Shown here: positions 8,408 to 14,520 of the stretch, in pieces
How the letters are laid out: the number at the start of each line of letters is the position of its first letter
How positions within the stretch are numbered: the stretch's first letter is position 1
NCBI GenBank assembly: GCA_041691815.1
Contig: JBEPTZ010000095.1
Span: 1-17,179, forward strand
Direction: 5' to 3'
DNA: 17,179 nt
Source of the DNA: 70-18 sp041691815
Lineage (GTDB): Bacteria; Pseudomonadota; Alphaproteobacteria; Acetobacterales; Acetobacteraceae
Notes under the pieces: generated by a model
The model's input: the letters and a program-made list of their open reading frames with translations, nothing else
Databases searched by the model: none
Told to the model about the DNA's origin: nothing
Program-made: the position numbers and the translations under genes

Positions 8408-9259
8408 TCAGGGCTGCGGGCTGCTCGGCCATTGCGTGCCGTCCGGCTGGTCGCGCTCGAAATGCCGCTGGTATTTGTCGGTCACCAGTTCGGTCTTGAC
8501 CAGCACCGCGACATCGGTGGTGTTGAACTGCCGGTCCACCACCGCGCCGTCGCCGACAAAGCCGCCGAGCCGCAGATAACCCTTGATCAGCGGCGGCAGA
8601 TCGGCCAGCGCGCGGCGGTTGTCGATGCCGGCCGGGTCGGTCCGACGCATCTCCACATAGCGGTTCGGCAATGCGCGGGGGCGGAATTCGGCCGGCGCCA
8701 GGTGGTTGTGGTACAGATAGGTCAGTTCGGTGGCCAACGCGTCGGGGTCGGTGCCAGGCAGGCTGGCGCAGCCGAACATCAGATCGATATTGTGCCGGAT
8801 CACATAGGCGGCGATACCCCGCCACAGCAGTTGCATCGCCGCCCGGTTGCGGTAGTCGCGATGCACGCAGGAGCGGCCAAGCTCCAGCAGCTGGCCAGGG
8901 AAGGCCAGCACCCGGGTGATGTCGTATTCGTCGGCCGAGTAGAAGCGGCCGACGCGGGCGGCGGCCGATGCGCGGATCAGCCGGTAGGTGGCCACCACCG
9001 CCTCCGCCCCCTCGCCCCTGGCGTGGTCCAGCACCAGCAGATGGTCGGCAACCTGGTCGTAGGGGTCGCTGTCGCGCTGGGTGGCCTGGGCTGCGGCGTC
9101 CGGCTGGGCGCCCATTTCCTGGTAGAACACCCGGTAACGCAGCGCCTGTCCGGCATCCACCTCGGCCGCCGAGGTGGCGATCCGCACCCCGAGCGTTCCG
9201 GCCCGCAATTCGCCGAACCCCGGATCCTCGGCGACATTCTGCGGAATATCAGTGCTCAT
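8408..9259 (-). CDS. olsB: GNAT-fold ornithine lipid N-acyltransferase-like protein (OlsB family)
   Basis: This 283-residue protein belongs to the OlsB/hemolysin-like branch of the GNAT fold. Characterised members transfer a 3-hydroxyacyl chain from acyl-ACP to the amino group of ornithine, the first step of ornithine-lipid synthesis at the inner membrane. Recognisable stretches are LRYRVFYQEMGA (40-51), ELGRSCVHRDYR (126-137), FGCASLPGTDP (162-172) and LPPLIKGYLRLGGFVG in the C-terminal part. The ATG at 9257-9259 lies inside the end of fur (11-base overlap). The partner O-acyltransferase OlsA/PlsC is not adjacent, so the lipid product is uncertain. The family call is firm and the exact activity is inferred. 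Confidence 0.85.
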   Translation of the reverse strand: MSTDIPQNVAEDPGFGELRAGTLGVRIATSAAEVDAGQALRYRVFYQEMGAQPDAAAQATQRDSDPYDQVADHLLVLDHARGEGAEAVVATYRLIRASAAARVGRFYSADEYDITRVLAFPGQLLELGRSCVHRDYRNRAAMQLLWRGIAAYVIRHNIDLMFGCASLPGTDPDALATELTYLYHNHLAPAEFRPRALPNRYVEMRRTDPAGIDNRRALADLPPLIKGYLRLGGFVGDGAVVDRQFNTTDVAVLVKTELVTDKYQRHFERDQPDGTQWPSSPQP

Positions 9260-9758
9260 CGGCCGGGTCCGGCCCCGTCGAGACCAGGGGCGCGGCCGTG
9301 GCACGGCGACGACCGGCCGGGCGCGGCCCCGCCGGGGCATCCGTCGTGGCCGGCACGCGGCGGCGGCCGAACAGTTCCAGCCGGTGGGACACTAGGTCGA
9401 AGCCCAACCGGGTGGCAATTTCGGTCAGTGCGCGAGCATGCTCGGCATCGGTGAACTCGATCACCCGGCCGGTGTCCACGTCGATCAGATGGTAGTGCTG
9501 GCCATGCTCGCTGGGCTCATAGCGGGCGCGGCCGCCGCCGAAATCGCGGCGCTCCAGGATGCCCTTCTCTTCCAGCAGTCGCACCGTGCGATAGACGGTG
9601 GCAATCGAGATTCGCGCGTCGAGCGCGGTGGCGCGGCGGTAGAGTTCCTCCACATCGGGATGGTCGGCGCCGTCTGACAGCACACGCGCGATCACCCGGC
9701 GCTGCCCGGTCATTTTCAGGCCCCGTTCGACGCAGAGACGCTCGATCCGGCTTTCCAT
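9249..9758 (-). CDS. fur: Fur-family metal-responsive transcriptional regulator
   Basis: This 169-residue metalloregulator has the winged-helix domain with ISIATVYRTVRLLEEKGIL (50-68) and the dimer domain with HYHLIDVDTGRVIEF (88-102). It aligns with E. coli Fur without gaps from residue 33 to 125. His33, Glu81, His88, His90 and Glu101 (site 2) are present. Cys93 and Cys96 are Asp and Thr, as in many alphaproteobacterial Fur/Mur proteins. His87, Asp89 and Glu108 of site 1 are Gln, Tyr and Ala, leaving only His125. A basic, Pro/Ala-rich tail of about 35 residues follows. The start at 9758 has GGGGA just upstream and gives the usual N terminus; a longer frame to 9803 is less likely. The metal sensed (iron or manganese) is not predictable. 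Confidence 0.9.
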   Translation of the reverse strand: MESRIERLCVERGLKMTGQRRVIARVLSDGADHPDVEELYRRATALDARISIATVYRTVRLLEEKGILERRDFGGGRARYEPSEHGQHYHLIDVDTGRVIEFTDAEHARALTEIATRLGFDLVSHRLELFGRRRVPATTDAPAGPRPAGRRRATAAPLVSTGPDPADEH

Positions 9759-9910
9759 CCGATCCCCAATGCTTCCGGCGCCGCCTGCCGCCGCGGGTCT
9801 CATCCCGCCAGGCGATCAGCCGTCATGCCGCGCGGAAGTACGTAGCCGATTGCAGGGCGGCCTGTCCAATGCCGGCACCAAACCATGACGGGAACAACAG
9901 GAAACGCGCC

Positions 9911-9942
9911 GCCTCCGCCCGCATGGGGAACCGGGCGGAGGC
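9911..9942 (-). terminator. Strong hairpin just after mucR
   Basis: GCCTCCGCCC (9911-9920) and GGGCGGAGGC (9933-9942) form a perfect 10-bp GC stem with a 12-base loop, starting 6 bases past the mucR stop. The downstream side on the minus strand has only a short TTT, so it is a weak candidate for a classic intrinsic terminator but a good 3'-end stabiliser. Confidence 0.5.
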
Positions 9943-9948
9943 AGGCGG

Positions 9949-10362
9949 TTACTTGCCGCGGGTGCGCGGCTTGGTGCCGAGCCCGATCTTCTTGGCCAGC
10001 GAAGAACGATGCCGGGCGTAGTTGGGTGCCACCATCGGATAATCCGCCGCCAGGCCCCAGCGCTCGCGATACTGCTCCGGCGTCATGTCATAGGCGGTTT
10101 TCAGATGCCGCTTCAGCATCTTCAGCTTCTTGCCGTCTTCCAGGCAGACGATATAGTCGGGGAATACCGACTTCTTCACCGGCACCGCAGGCTGCGGCTT
10201 GTCCGGCTGCGCGGGCTCCTGCCCGACACCAGCCAGGGTGCGATAGACATCCTGGATCAACGCCGGCAGGGATTCGGGGGTCACGGAGTTGTTTGAGACA
10301 TGCGCCGACACGATCTGTGCGGTCAGCCCCAGTACATCGGCATTCTCTGAACTATCGGTCAT
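9949..10362 (-). CDS. mucR: MucR/Ros family transcriptional regulator
   Basis: MucR proteins are H-NS-like or zinc-finger-type regulators of alphaproteobacteria that act on surface polysaccharide, motility and cell-cycle genes. This one has 137 residues. The N-terminal oligomerisation part (LGLTAQIVSAHVSNNSV, 11-27) is followed by a Pro/Lys linker and the DNA-binding region ICLEDGKKLKMLKRHL then YDMTPEQYRERWGL and YPMVAPNYA. Of the Ros zinc ligands, Cys73, Asp76 (as in MucR) and His86 are present, but the fourth (His in Ros) is Ala90-Tyr91, so zinc binding is doubtful; zinc-less Ros homologues are known. A good Shine-Dalgarno (AAAGGGA) precedes the ATG. It is divergent from the TusA-like gene, with a palindrome over the shared promoter. 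Confidence 0.92.
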   Translation of the reverse strand: MTDSSENADVLGLTAQIVSAHVSNNSVTPESLPALIQDVYRTLAGVGQEPAQPDKPQPAVPVKKSVFPDYIVCLEDGKKLKMLKRHLKTAYDMTPEQYRERWGLAADYPMVAPNYARHRSSLAKKIGLGTKPRTRGK

Positions 10363-10387
10363 GTTTTTCCCTTTCGGCGCGTTCGAC

Positions 10388-10423
10388 TTGGCCCATATAT
10401 GTTGGGCAACGCCCGTTTCGCAA
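10388..10423 (-). promoter_or_regulatory. Putative mucR promoter with overlapping inverted repeat
   Basis: On the minus strand TTGCGA (10418-10423) and TATATG (10394-10399) are 18 bases apart, 31 bases before the mucR ATG. An inverted repeat, TTGGCCCA and TTGGGCAA around a TATATG core (10388-10409), covers the -10 box. MucR family members are known to bind A/T-rich sites in their own promoters, so this is a candidate autoregulatory operator. Confidence 0.4.
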
Positions 10424-10455
10424 TGGATATTTCGACGGAAAGCAACAGATCAGCA

Positions 10456-10710
10456 ATGTTGAAGACCAATACCGAGGCGAGTACACCGGATCGCACGCTC
10501 GACATCACCGGGGAATTATGCCCGATGACCTTTGTCCGCACACGACTGGCGCTGGACCGGATGACCGCCGGCCAAACCCTGCTGGTTCTGTTGCGCGGCG
10601 ACGAACCATTGCGCAATGTTCCACGTACCGCCGCGGAACAGGGCCACACAGTGCTCAGCCAGACCACCGGGCCGGACGGGGTTACTCGGTTGTTGCTGCG
10701 CCGGGGCTGA
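10456..10710 (+). CDS. TusA/SirA-like sulfurtransferase family protein
   Basis: This small protein (84 residues from ATG 10456) has the TusA fold signature: LDITGELCPMTFVRTRLAL with Cys22 followed by Pro, then LLVLLRGDEPLRNVPRTAAEQGH. Family members carry sulfur as a persulfide on this Cys for tRNA thiolation or cofactor synthesis. The canonical CPxP is here CPMT, as in a subset of the family, so the partner pathway may differ from E. coli TusA. Two earlier in-frame ATGs (10399, 10423) are possible starts; none has a clear ribosome binding site, and 10456 gives the usual length. It is divergent from mucR and convergent with rimI, so it is apparently monocistronic. Confidence 0.85.
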   Translation: MLKTNTEASTPDRTLDITGELCPMTFVRTRLALDRMTAGQTLLVLLRGDEPLRNVPRTAAEQGHTVLSQTTGPDGVTRLLLRRG

Positions 10711-10752
10711 GCGTGATGACCGGAGGCGGCACGCTGGAGGTCTGAATCACGC
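10711..10752. terminator. Possible two-way hairpin between tusA-like gene and rimI
   Basis: GCGTGAT (10711-10717) and ATCACGC (10746-10752) form a perfect 7-bp inverted repeat with a 28-base loop, placed exactly between two convergent stop codons. There is no T-run, so the call rests mainly on position. Confidence 0.25.
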
Positions 10753-10754
10753 GA

Positions 10755-11180
10755 TCAGATACCAAGCGCGCGACGCAGCACCAGCGCATCGGCGCCATCC
10801 GGATAATAGCGCCGCCGCCGCCCCACCGGCACAAAGCCGCACGTCGCATACAGCGCCTGCGCCGGGCCGTTTGCGGTAGAAACCTCGAGGAACAGCGCCA
10901 CCGCGCCGCGCGCCACCGCCTGCTCCGCCGCCGCCTCCAGCAACGACCGGCCCAGCCCCTGCCGCCGCGCCTCCGGCAGCACCGCGACGGTCAATATCTC
11001 CGCCTCATCCGCCGCCACCCGCGCCAGCACCATGCCGCCACGCGCGTCGATCAGCCCGAATGCACCCGGCAGGCCGAGTTGCAGCGCCATCGCGTCCGCC
11101 CCCCAACGCTCGCGCGGCGGAAAGGCGGCGGCGTGGATCGCGGCCAGGGCGGCGGCGTGGTGCGAACTCGCTCGGTCCAT
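10755..11180 (-). CDS. rimI: Ribosomal protein N-alanine acetyltransferase-type GNAT (RimI)
   Basis: This 141-residue GNAT acetyltransferase has the core AEILTVAVLPEARRQGLGRSLL (60-81), with the acetyl-CoA loop Arg72-x-x-Gly75-x-Gly77, and the C-terminal ALYATCGFVPVGRRRRYY typical of RimI (A-ALY---GF---G-R--YY). RimI acetylates the N terminus of ribosomal protein S18 in E. coli; other substrates are possible. It follows tsaB on the same strand, the usual arrangement. The frame is open up to 11213 through repeat copy 3, but ATG 11180 gives the normal N terminus and avoids the repeat. The ribosome binding site is weak. Confidence 0.9.
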   Translation of the reverse strand: MDRASSHHAAALAAIHAAAFPPRERWGADAMALQLGLPGAFGLIDARGGMVLARVAADEAEILTVAVLPEARRQGLGRSLLEAAAEQAVARGAVALFLEVSTANGPAQALYATCGFVPVGRRRRYYPDGADALVLRRALGI

Positions 11181-11188
11181 CAGGCGCA

Positions 11189-11240
11189 GGCAAGCACTTC
11201 TTTTTGTGGACAAAAAGAAGCAAAAAAACGTTTCATCTCA
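11189..11240. repeat. Half copy of the inverted-repeat element (copy 3)
   Basis: Only the left arm is present: the flank GGCAAGCA, the palindrome CTTCTTTTTGT, GG, ACAAAAAGAAG (11197-11220), then GCAAAAAAACGTTTCATC. No right arm or second palindrome is found before the tsaB stop at 11250. It lies in the 69-base gap between tsaB and rimI. The flank GGCAAGCA equals the reverse complement of the right flank of copy 2, so the outer ends of the element are also inverted repeats. Confidence 0.8.
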
Positions 11241-11249
11241 AAGAAGGCC

Positions 11250-11888
11250 TCACAGTGGCGCGGGGCGGAGGCCGCCGGCCGGCAGTTTGGCCTCCGGGCG
11301 GTCGATATACAGCGGCTGCGCGTCGCGCATTGGCGCCTGGCCGGCCAGTTGTCGGGCGGCAACGGCGGCGACATCGCGCGCTCGCGGCAACCTGGCATCG
11401 CTCAGCCGCACATCACTCCCCCGCGCCGCCAGCCTGGCCGCCACCGCAATCGCCGCATCCCCGGCCACCACCACCGGCCCCCCGGCCGCCGGCAGCGCAT
11501 CCAGCGCAACCGGCACCACGCTGCCATCGCGATCCAGGAAAATCCGCCCGCGCCGGCTGTCGATCGCCACCCACAGCGCCCGCCCGCCCAACGCGCCCAA
11601 CTGCTCGCACAACGCCTCAGCCACCGTGACACCCAGCACGGGCACACACGCACCGGCCGCCAGCCCCTGTGCCAGCGCGATCGCTGCCCGCAAGCCGGTG
11701 AAACTGCCGGGGCCGATGGTCACCGCCACCGCGTCCGGCGTGCCGTTCAGCACCTGCGCCACCATCGGCGGCAGCAACGCGGCGTGGCCGCGCCCGGCCG
11801 GCGCCATACGCTCGGCCAGCACCTCGCCGTCACACCATAACGCGGCGGAGCAGCGAGCCAGGGCGGCGTCGAGGGCCAGGATCAGCAT
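11250..11888 (-). CDS. tsaB: tRNA t6A modification protein TsaB
   Basis: TsaB is the non-catalytic partner of TsaD in making N6-threonylcarbamoyladenosine at position 37 of ANN-decoding tRNAs. The 212-residue protein shows the ASKHA-type N-terminal strand MLILALDAALARCSAAL, the HAALLPPM helix (35-42) and the diagnostic IGPGSFTGLRAAIALAQGLA (58-77). The C-terminal half is Ala-rich and ends LYIDRPEAKLP, as in bacterial TsaB (RP-YLR/PEAK). The start at 11888 is fixed by the conserved N terminus; the palindrome of repeat copy 4 begins only 12 bases upstream, so the repeat forms the leader of this gene. It is followed by rimI. Confidence 0.93.
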   Translation of the reverse strand: MLILALDAALARCSAALWCDGEVLAERMAPAGRGHAALLPPMVAQVLNGTPDAVAVTIGPGSFTGLRAAIALAQGLAAGACVPVLGVTVAEALCEQLGALGGRALWVAIDSRRGRIFLDRDGSVVPVALDALPAAGGPVVVAGDAAIAVAARLAARGSDVRLSDARLPRARDVAAVAARQLAGQAPMRDAQPLYIDRPEAKLPAGGLRPAPL

Positions 11889-11892
11889 CGAA

Positions 11893-12016
11893 GGAAGGTC
11901 TTCTTTTTTCGAGAAAAAAGAAGCAAAAAAGCTTCATCCATTGCGGATCGGTGGTCCAGACTCCAGGGGATGAAAGTTTTTTGGTTCTTTTTTTCAAAAA
12001 AGAACATCTTGCTTGC
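11893..12016. repeat. Long inverted-repeat element, copy 4
   Basis: The left palindrome at 11900-11923 is CTTCTTTTTTC, GA, GAAAAAAGAAG: two stem positions differ from copies 1-3 and the partner strand changes to match. The right palindrome at 11984-12005 equals that of copy 2 (GTTCTTTTTT, TC, AAAAAAGAAC). The inner arms GCAAAAAAGCTTCATCC and GGATGAAAGTTTTTTGG are clearly complementary. The middle is shorter than in copies 1 and 2 and lacks the GCTGTTGCAAGG motif. It fills the gap between the nitroreductase stop (12017-12019) and the tsaB start. Confidence 0.88.
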
Positions 12017-12805
12017 TTACAGAAGTATCGTCGCCTCATCGAAATACAGCCGTGGTGACCGTTCGAACAGCGCGTCCTCGTTGCCATGCCCCAGGTTGAT
12101 CAGGAAGTTGGACTTCCAGCCGCGATCATCGAGGAACAGTTCGTCCACCTTGTTGCGGTCGAAACCGGACATCGGCCCGGCATCCAGCCCCAGCGCCCGC
12201 GCCGCCAGGATCAGATAGGCGCCTTGCAGCGTGGAGTTGCGGAAGGCGGTTTCCTCGGCCAGATCGGCGTTGTTGGCAAACCAGCTGCGCGCGTCGGCAT
12301 GCGGAAACAGCCGCGGCAGGTAATCGTAGAATTTCGGGTCATAGGCGACGATAACCGTCACCGGCGCCTTCATCGTCTTGGCGGTGTTGCCGGCCGACAG
12401 CGCCGGTTTCAGCTTCAACTTCGCGCCCTCGGTGCGCAGGAACAGGAACCGCGCCGGCGAGCAGTTGGCCGAGGTCGGGCCCATCTTCAGCAGGTCGTAC
12501 AGCTCGCGCAGCTCATCGTCGGTCACCGGCACGTCGGTGAAGCCGTTATGGGTGCGGGCGGTGCGGAACAACGTATCCAGCGCCAGGTGGTCGAGCGCCG
12601 ACCGAGGCTCCGCTACCGCCGCTACCTCCTCAACCGGCGCCTCAGGCGTCGCGGCATCGGCTGGCAGCGGGGGATCGGCAGGCGCCGCATGCTCAGCCGA
12701 CGCCGGCTCTGGCGTCGGCGTCGCAGGGTGGTGCGGAGCGTCCGGAGCGGCCGCACCAACTGGCGCGGCCGGAACAGCCGGAGGGGCGGTCTCTTCAGGA
12801 GTCAT
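12017..12805 (-). CDS. RutE/HadB-like nitroreductase (malonic semialdehyde reductase family)
   Basis: The catalytic part matches the RutE branch of flavin-dependent nitroreductases: LDTLFRTARTHNGF, the diagnostic GPTSANCSPARF (109-120), and near the end SNFLINLGHGN. RutE reduces malonic semialdehyde to 3-hydroxypropionate in uracil breakdown, but no rut genes are nearby, so the true substrate is open. RutE-type proteins are about 196 residues; this one has 262 because of a Pro/Ala/Glu-rich N-terminal extension of about 65 residues with no predicted fold. The start at 12805 has AAGG 7 bases upstream; ATG 12826 has none. The extension has no signal-peptide character. It lies between nfuA and tsaB on the same strand. 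Confidence 0.88.
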   Translation of the reverse strand: MTPEETAPPAVPAAPVGAAAPDAPHHPATPTPEPASAEHAAPADPPLPADAATPEAPVEEVAAVAEPRSALDHLALDTLFRTARTHNGFTDVPVTDDELRELYDLLKMGPTSANCSPARFLFLRTEGAKLKLKPALSAGNTAKTMKAPVTVIVAYDPKFYDYLPRLFPHADARSWFANNADLAEETAFRNSTLQGAYLILAARALGLDAGPMSGFDRNKVDELFLDDRGWKSNFLINLGHGNEDALFERSPRLYFDEATILL

Positions 12806-12872
12806 GGCGCGGCCTTCACTCGGCATCGAACGATGATGATGTAGACCTATCCGCCGTGCCGGGCCGCAAAAG

Positions 12873-13430
12873 TCAAGCCAGCACCTGCTCCACGCGCGTC
12901 ACTTCCGGCACGTAATGGCGCAGCATGTTCTCGATGCCGTGCTTCAGCGTCGCCGAGGAGGACGGGCAGCCGCTGCACGAGCCCTGCATGTGCAGCCGCA
13001 CCACACCGTCGCGATAGCCGCGGAATACGATGTCGCCACCATCGCCGGCCACCGCCGGGCGCACCCGGGTGTCGAGCAACTCCTTGATCTGCGCCACGAT
13101 CTCGGCATCTTCCGGGCCGACATCCTCATCGGCGGCGGCTTCCTCGCCCTCGATCACCGGGCGGCCGGCGACGAAGTGCTCCATGATGGCGCCAAGCACC
13201 TGCGGCTTCAGCGCCTGCCATTCGGTGTCGCCGTCCTTGCTGACGGTCACGAAATCGCCGCCGAGAAACACCCGCGTCACACCAGGCAGCGCAAAGATCG
13301 CGCTGGCGAGCAGGCTGCGTCCGGCCGATTCGGCGGTCGCGAAATCGGCGGTCGCAAAGCCCATCACGTCCCGTCCGGGCAGAAACTTCAGCGTGGCGGG
13401 GTTGGGGGTGCCTTCGGTCTCGATGAACAT
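12873..13430 (-). CDS. nfuA: Fe-S cluster carrier protein (NfuA/Nfu type)
   Basis: This 185-residue Fe-S scaffold or carrier has the alphaproteobacterial/mitochondrial Nfu layout: an N-terminal Nfu domain (FIETEGTPNPATLKFLPG, 2-19) and a C-terminal NifU domain with VRPAVAGDGGDIVF and the cluster-binding Cys152-Ser-Gly-Cys155 in GSCSGCPSSSATLKHGIE. A dimer binds one 4Fe-4S cluster through the two CxxC motifs and hands it to target enzymes. ATG 13430 is taken as start; a GTG one codon earlier is also possible, and AGGA lies 9 bases before the ATG. Downstream on the same strand are the nitroreductase, tsaB and rimI. It is divergent from the Hint protein gene with about 150 bases between them. 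Confidence 0.94.
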   Translation of the reverse strand: MFIETEGTPNPATLKFLPGRDVMGFATADFATAESAGRSLLASAIFALPGVTRVFLGGDFVTVSKDGDTEWQALKPQVLGAIMEHFVAGRPVIEGEEAAADEDVGPEDAEIVAQIKELLDTRVRPAVAGDGGDIVFRGYRDGVVRLHMQGSCSGCPSSSATLKHGIENMLRHYVPEVTRVEQVLA

Positions 13431-13581
13431 CACAAACGATCCTGTTACTGCAGCGGGCCCGTTACGACAAAGCGGACCGCGTGGGTCCGGATGCCGTTAC
13501 ATCGGCCGACTCGCGCCACTTGGCAAGGGGCAAGCCGGGAATAGGCGGCCACCCTGTCATGTTGCGCGCGATTCCGCCAAA

Positions 13582-14520
13582 ATGACGCCAATGCCCGACC
13601 ATCCGCGCGCCCCTGCCACCCTGCCTGACCTGGCTCTCGCAGCCGCGCGGTTCGCCGCCATGCCGTGCGACGGCTTTGCGGCCGGCACATTGCTGGCCAC
13701 CGAAGCCGGCCCGCGGCCGGTCGAGCAGTTGCAGCCCGGCGACCGTTTGATCACGCCGGGCGGCGGCAGCATCCGGCTGCGCCACGCCGCCCTGCTGCAA
13801 ACCCCCGGCCCGCACCCGGGAGCCGGGCAAGCCGGCGTGGTGCTGCTACCACCCGATGCGCTGGGTCCTGGCCGGCCGCGCCGCGCATTGCGGCTGGGCG
13901 CGGGGCAAGCGGTCTGGTTACCGGACTCGGCGCACGAAGCCGCCGCCCATCACGCGCTTGCCGCCGCCGGGTTGCTCTGCGGCGGCGCGGCATGCCGGGC
14001 CGGCGGCCGATCGCCGCCGCTCTATGCCTTGTCGGCGGCAGCCGGCCCGGCCGATCCAGGCGACGTGGTGCTGGCCGAGGGCCTGGCCTGCGCGTTGCGC
14101 CGGCCGACCCGCCCGGAACATGATCCCTACGCCGGCGCCGCTCTCGCGGCCGCCCGCCGGTCCCAGCAACACGCCTCGTCTCGCCACGAGACGGCACCAC
14201 CGGCCATAGATGGTGCCGTCACGCTGGACACACGGCAGCGGCTGAGCGGCTGGGCGATGGATCGCGCGGCGCCGGATACCCCGCTGCTGCTGGAAGTCCT
14301 ACTGGACGACATCACCATCGGGTTTGCCCTGGCCGATGAACCCCGGCCGGATTTGGCAATGGCCGGGCTCGGTACCGGCACCTGCGGCTTCGCGTTCACC
14401 CTGCCGCCGCCATCCGCACGCCGGGCGCCCTCCGGCCGCTTGTTGCGGCTGCATGCGGTCGGAAATGGCGCGTCCCTGCCGGGCACGCCACTGCTGATAT
14501 TGCGCGCAATTGGCGGTTGA
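13582..14520 (+). CDS. Hint (Hedgehog/intein) domain protein
   Basis: This 312-residue protein of unknown role has two parts. Residues about 29-180 resemble a Hint domain: Cys29-Asp-Gly-Phe-AAGTLLATEAGPRPVEQL followed by LQPGDRLIT (50-58), the usual start of Hint_2 proteins in alphaproteobacteria. Residues about 211-308 form a second, beta-rich module with LSGWAMDRAAPDTP, VLLDDITIGFALAD, RPDL and GTGTCGFAFTLP, a pattern also seen attached to Hint domains and glycosyltransferases. Inteins and Hedgehog cleave at the Hint Cys, but Hint_2 proteins of this type have no established self-cleavage. No signal peptide is visible. The ATG at 13582 lacks a ribosome binding site, and 13591 is an alternative. 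The strand is open further upstream only as a shadow of nfuA. Confidence 0.8.
   Translation: MTPMPDHPRAPATLPDLALAAARFAAMPCDGFAAGTLLATEAGPRPVEQLQPGDRLITPGGGSIRLRHAALLQTPGPHPGAGQAGVVLLPPDALGPGRPRRALRLGAGQAVWLPDSAHEAAAHHALAAAGLLCGGAACRAGGRSPPLYALSAAAGPADPGDVVLAEGLACALRRPTRPEHDPYAGAALAAARRSQQHASSRHETAPPAIDGAVTLDTRQRLSGWAMDRAAPDTPLLLEVLLDDITIGFALADEPRPDLAMAGLGTGTCGFAFTLPPPSARRAPSGRLLRLHAVGNGASLPGTPLLILRAIGG

Noticed and set aside
11181..11213. Longer rimI starting inside repeat copy 3
   Set aside because: The extra residues are encoded by the repeat palindrome and its flank. ATG 11180 gives a normal RimI N terminus.
13440..13545. Possible tRNA gene in the nfuA upstream region
   Set aside because: The minus-strand translation looked like the peptides often read through tRNA genes, but no T-loop (TTCGA/TTCAA) or cloverleaf stems could be found.
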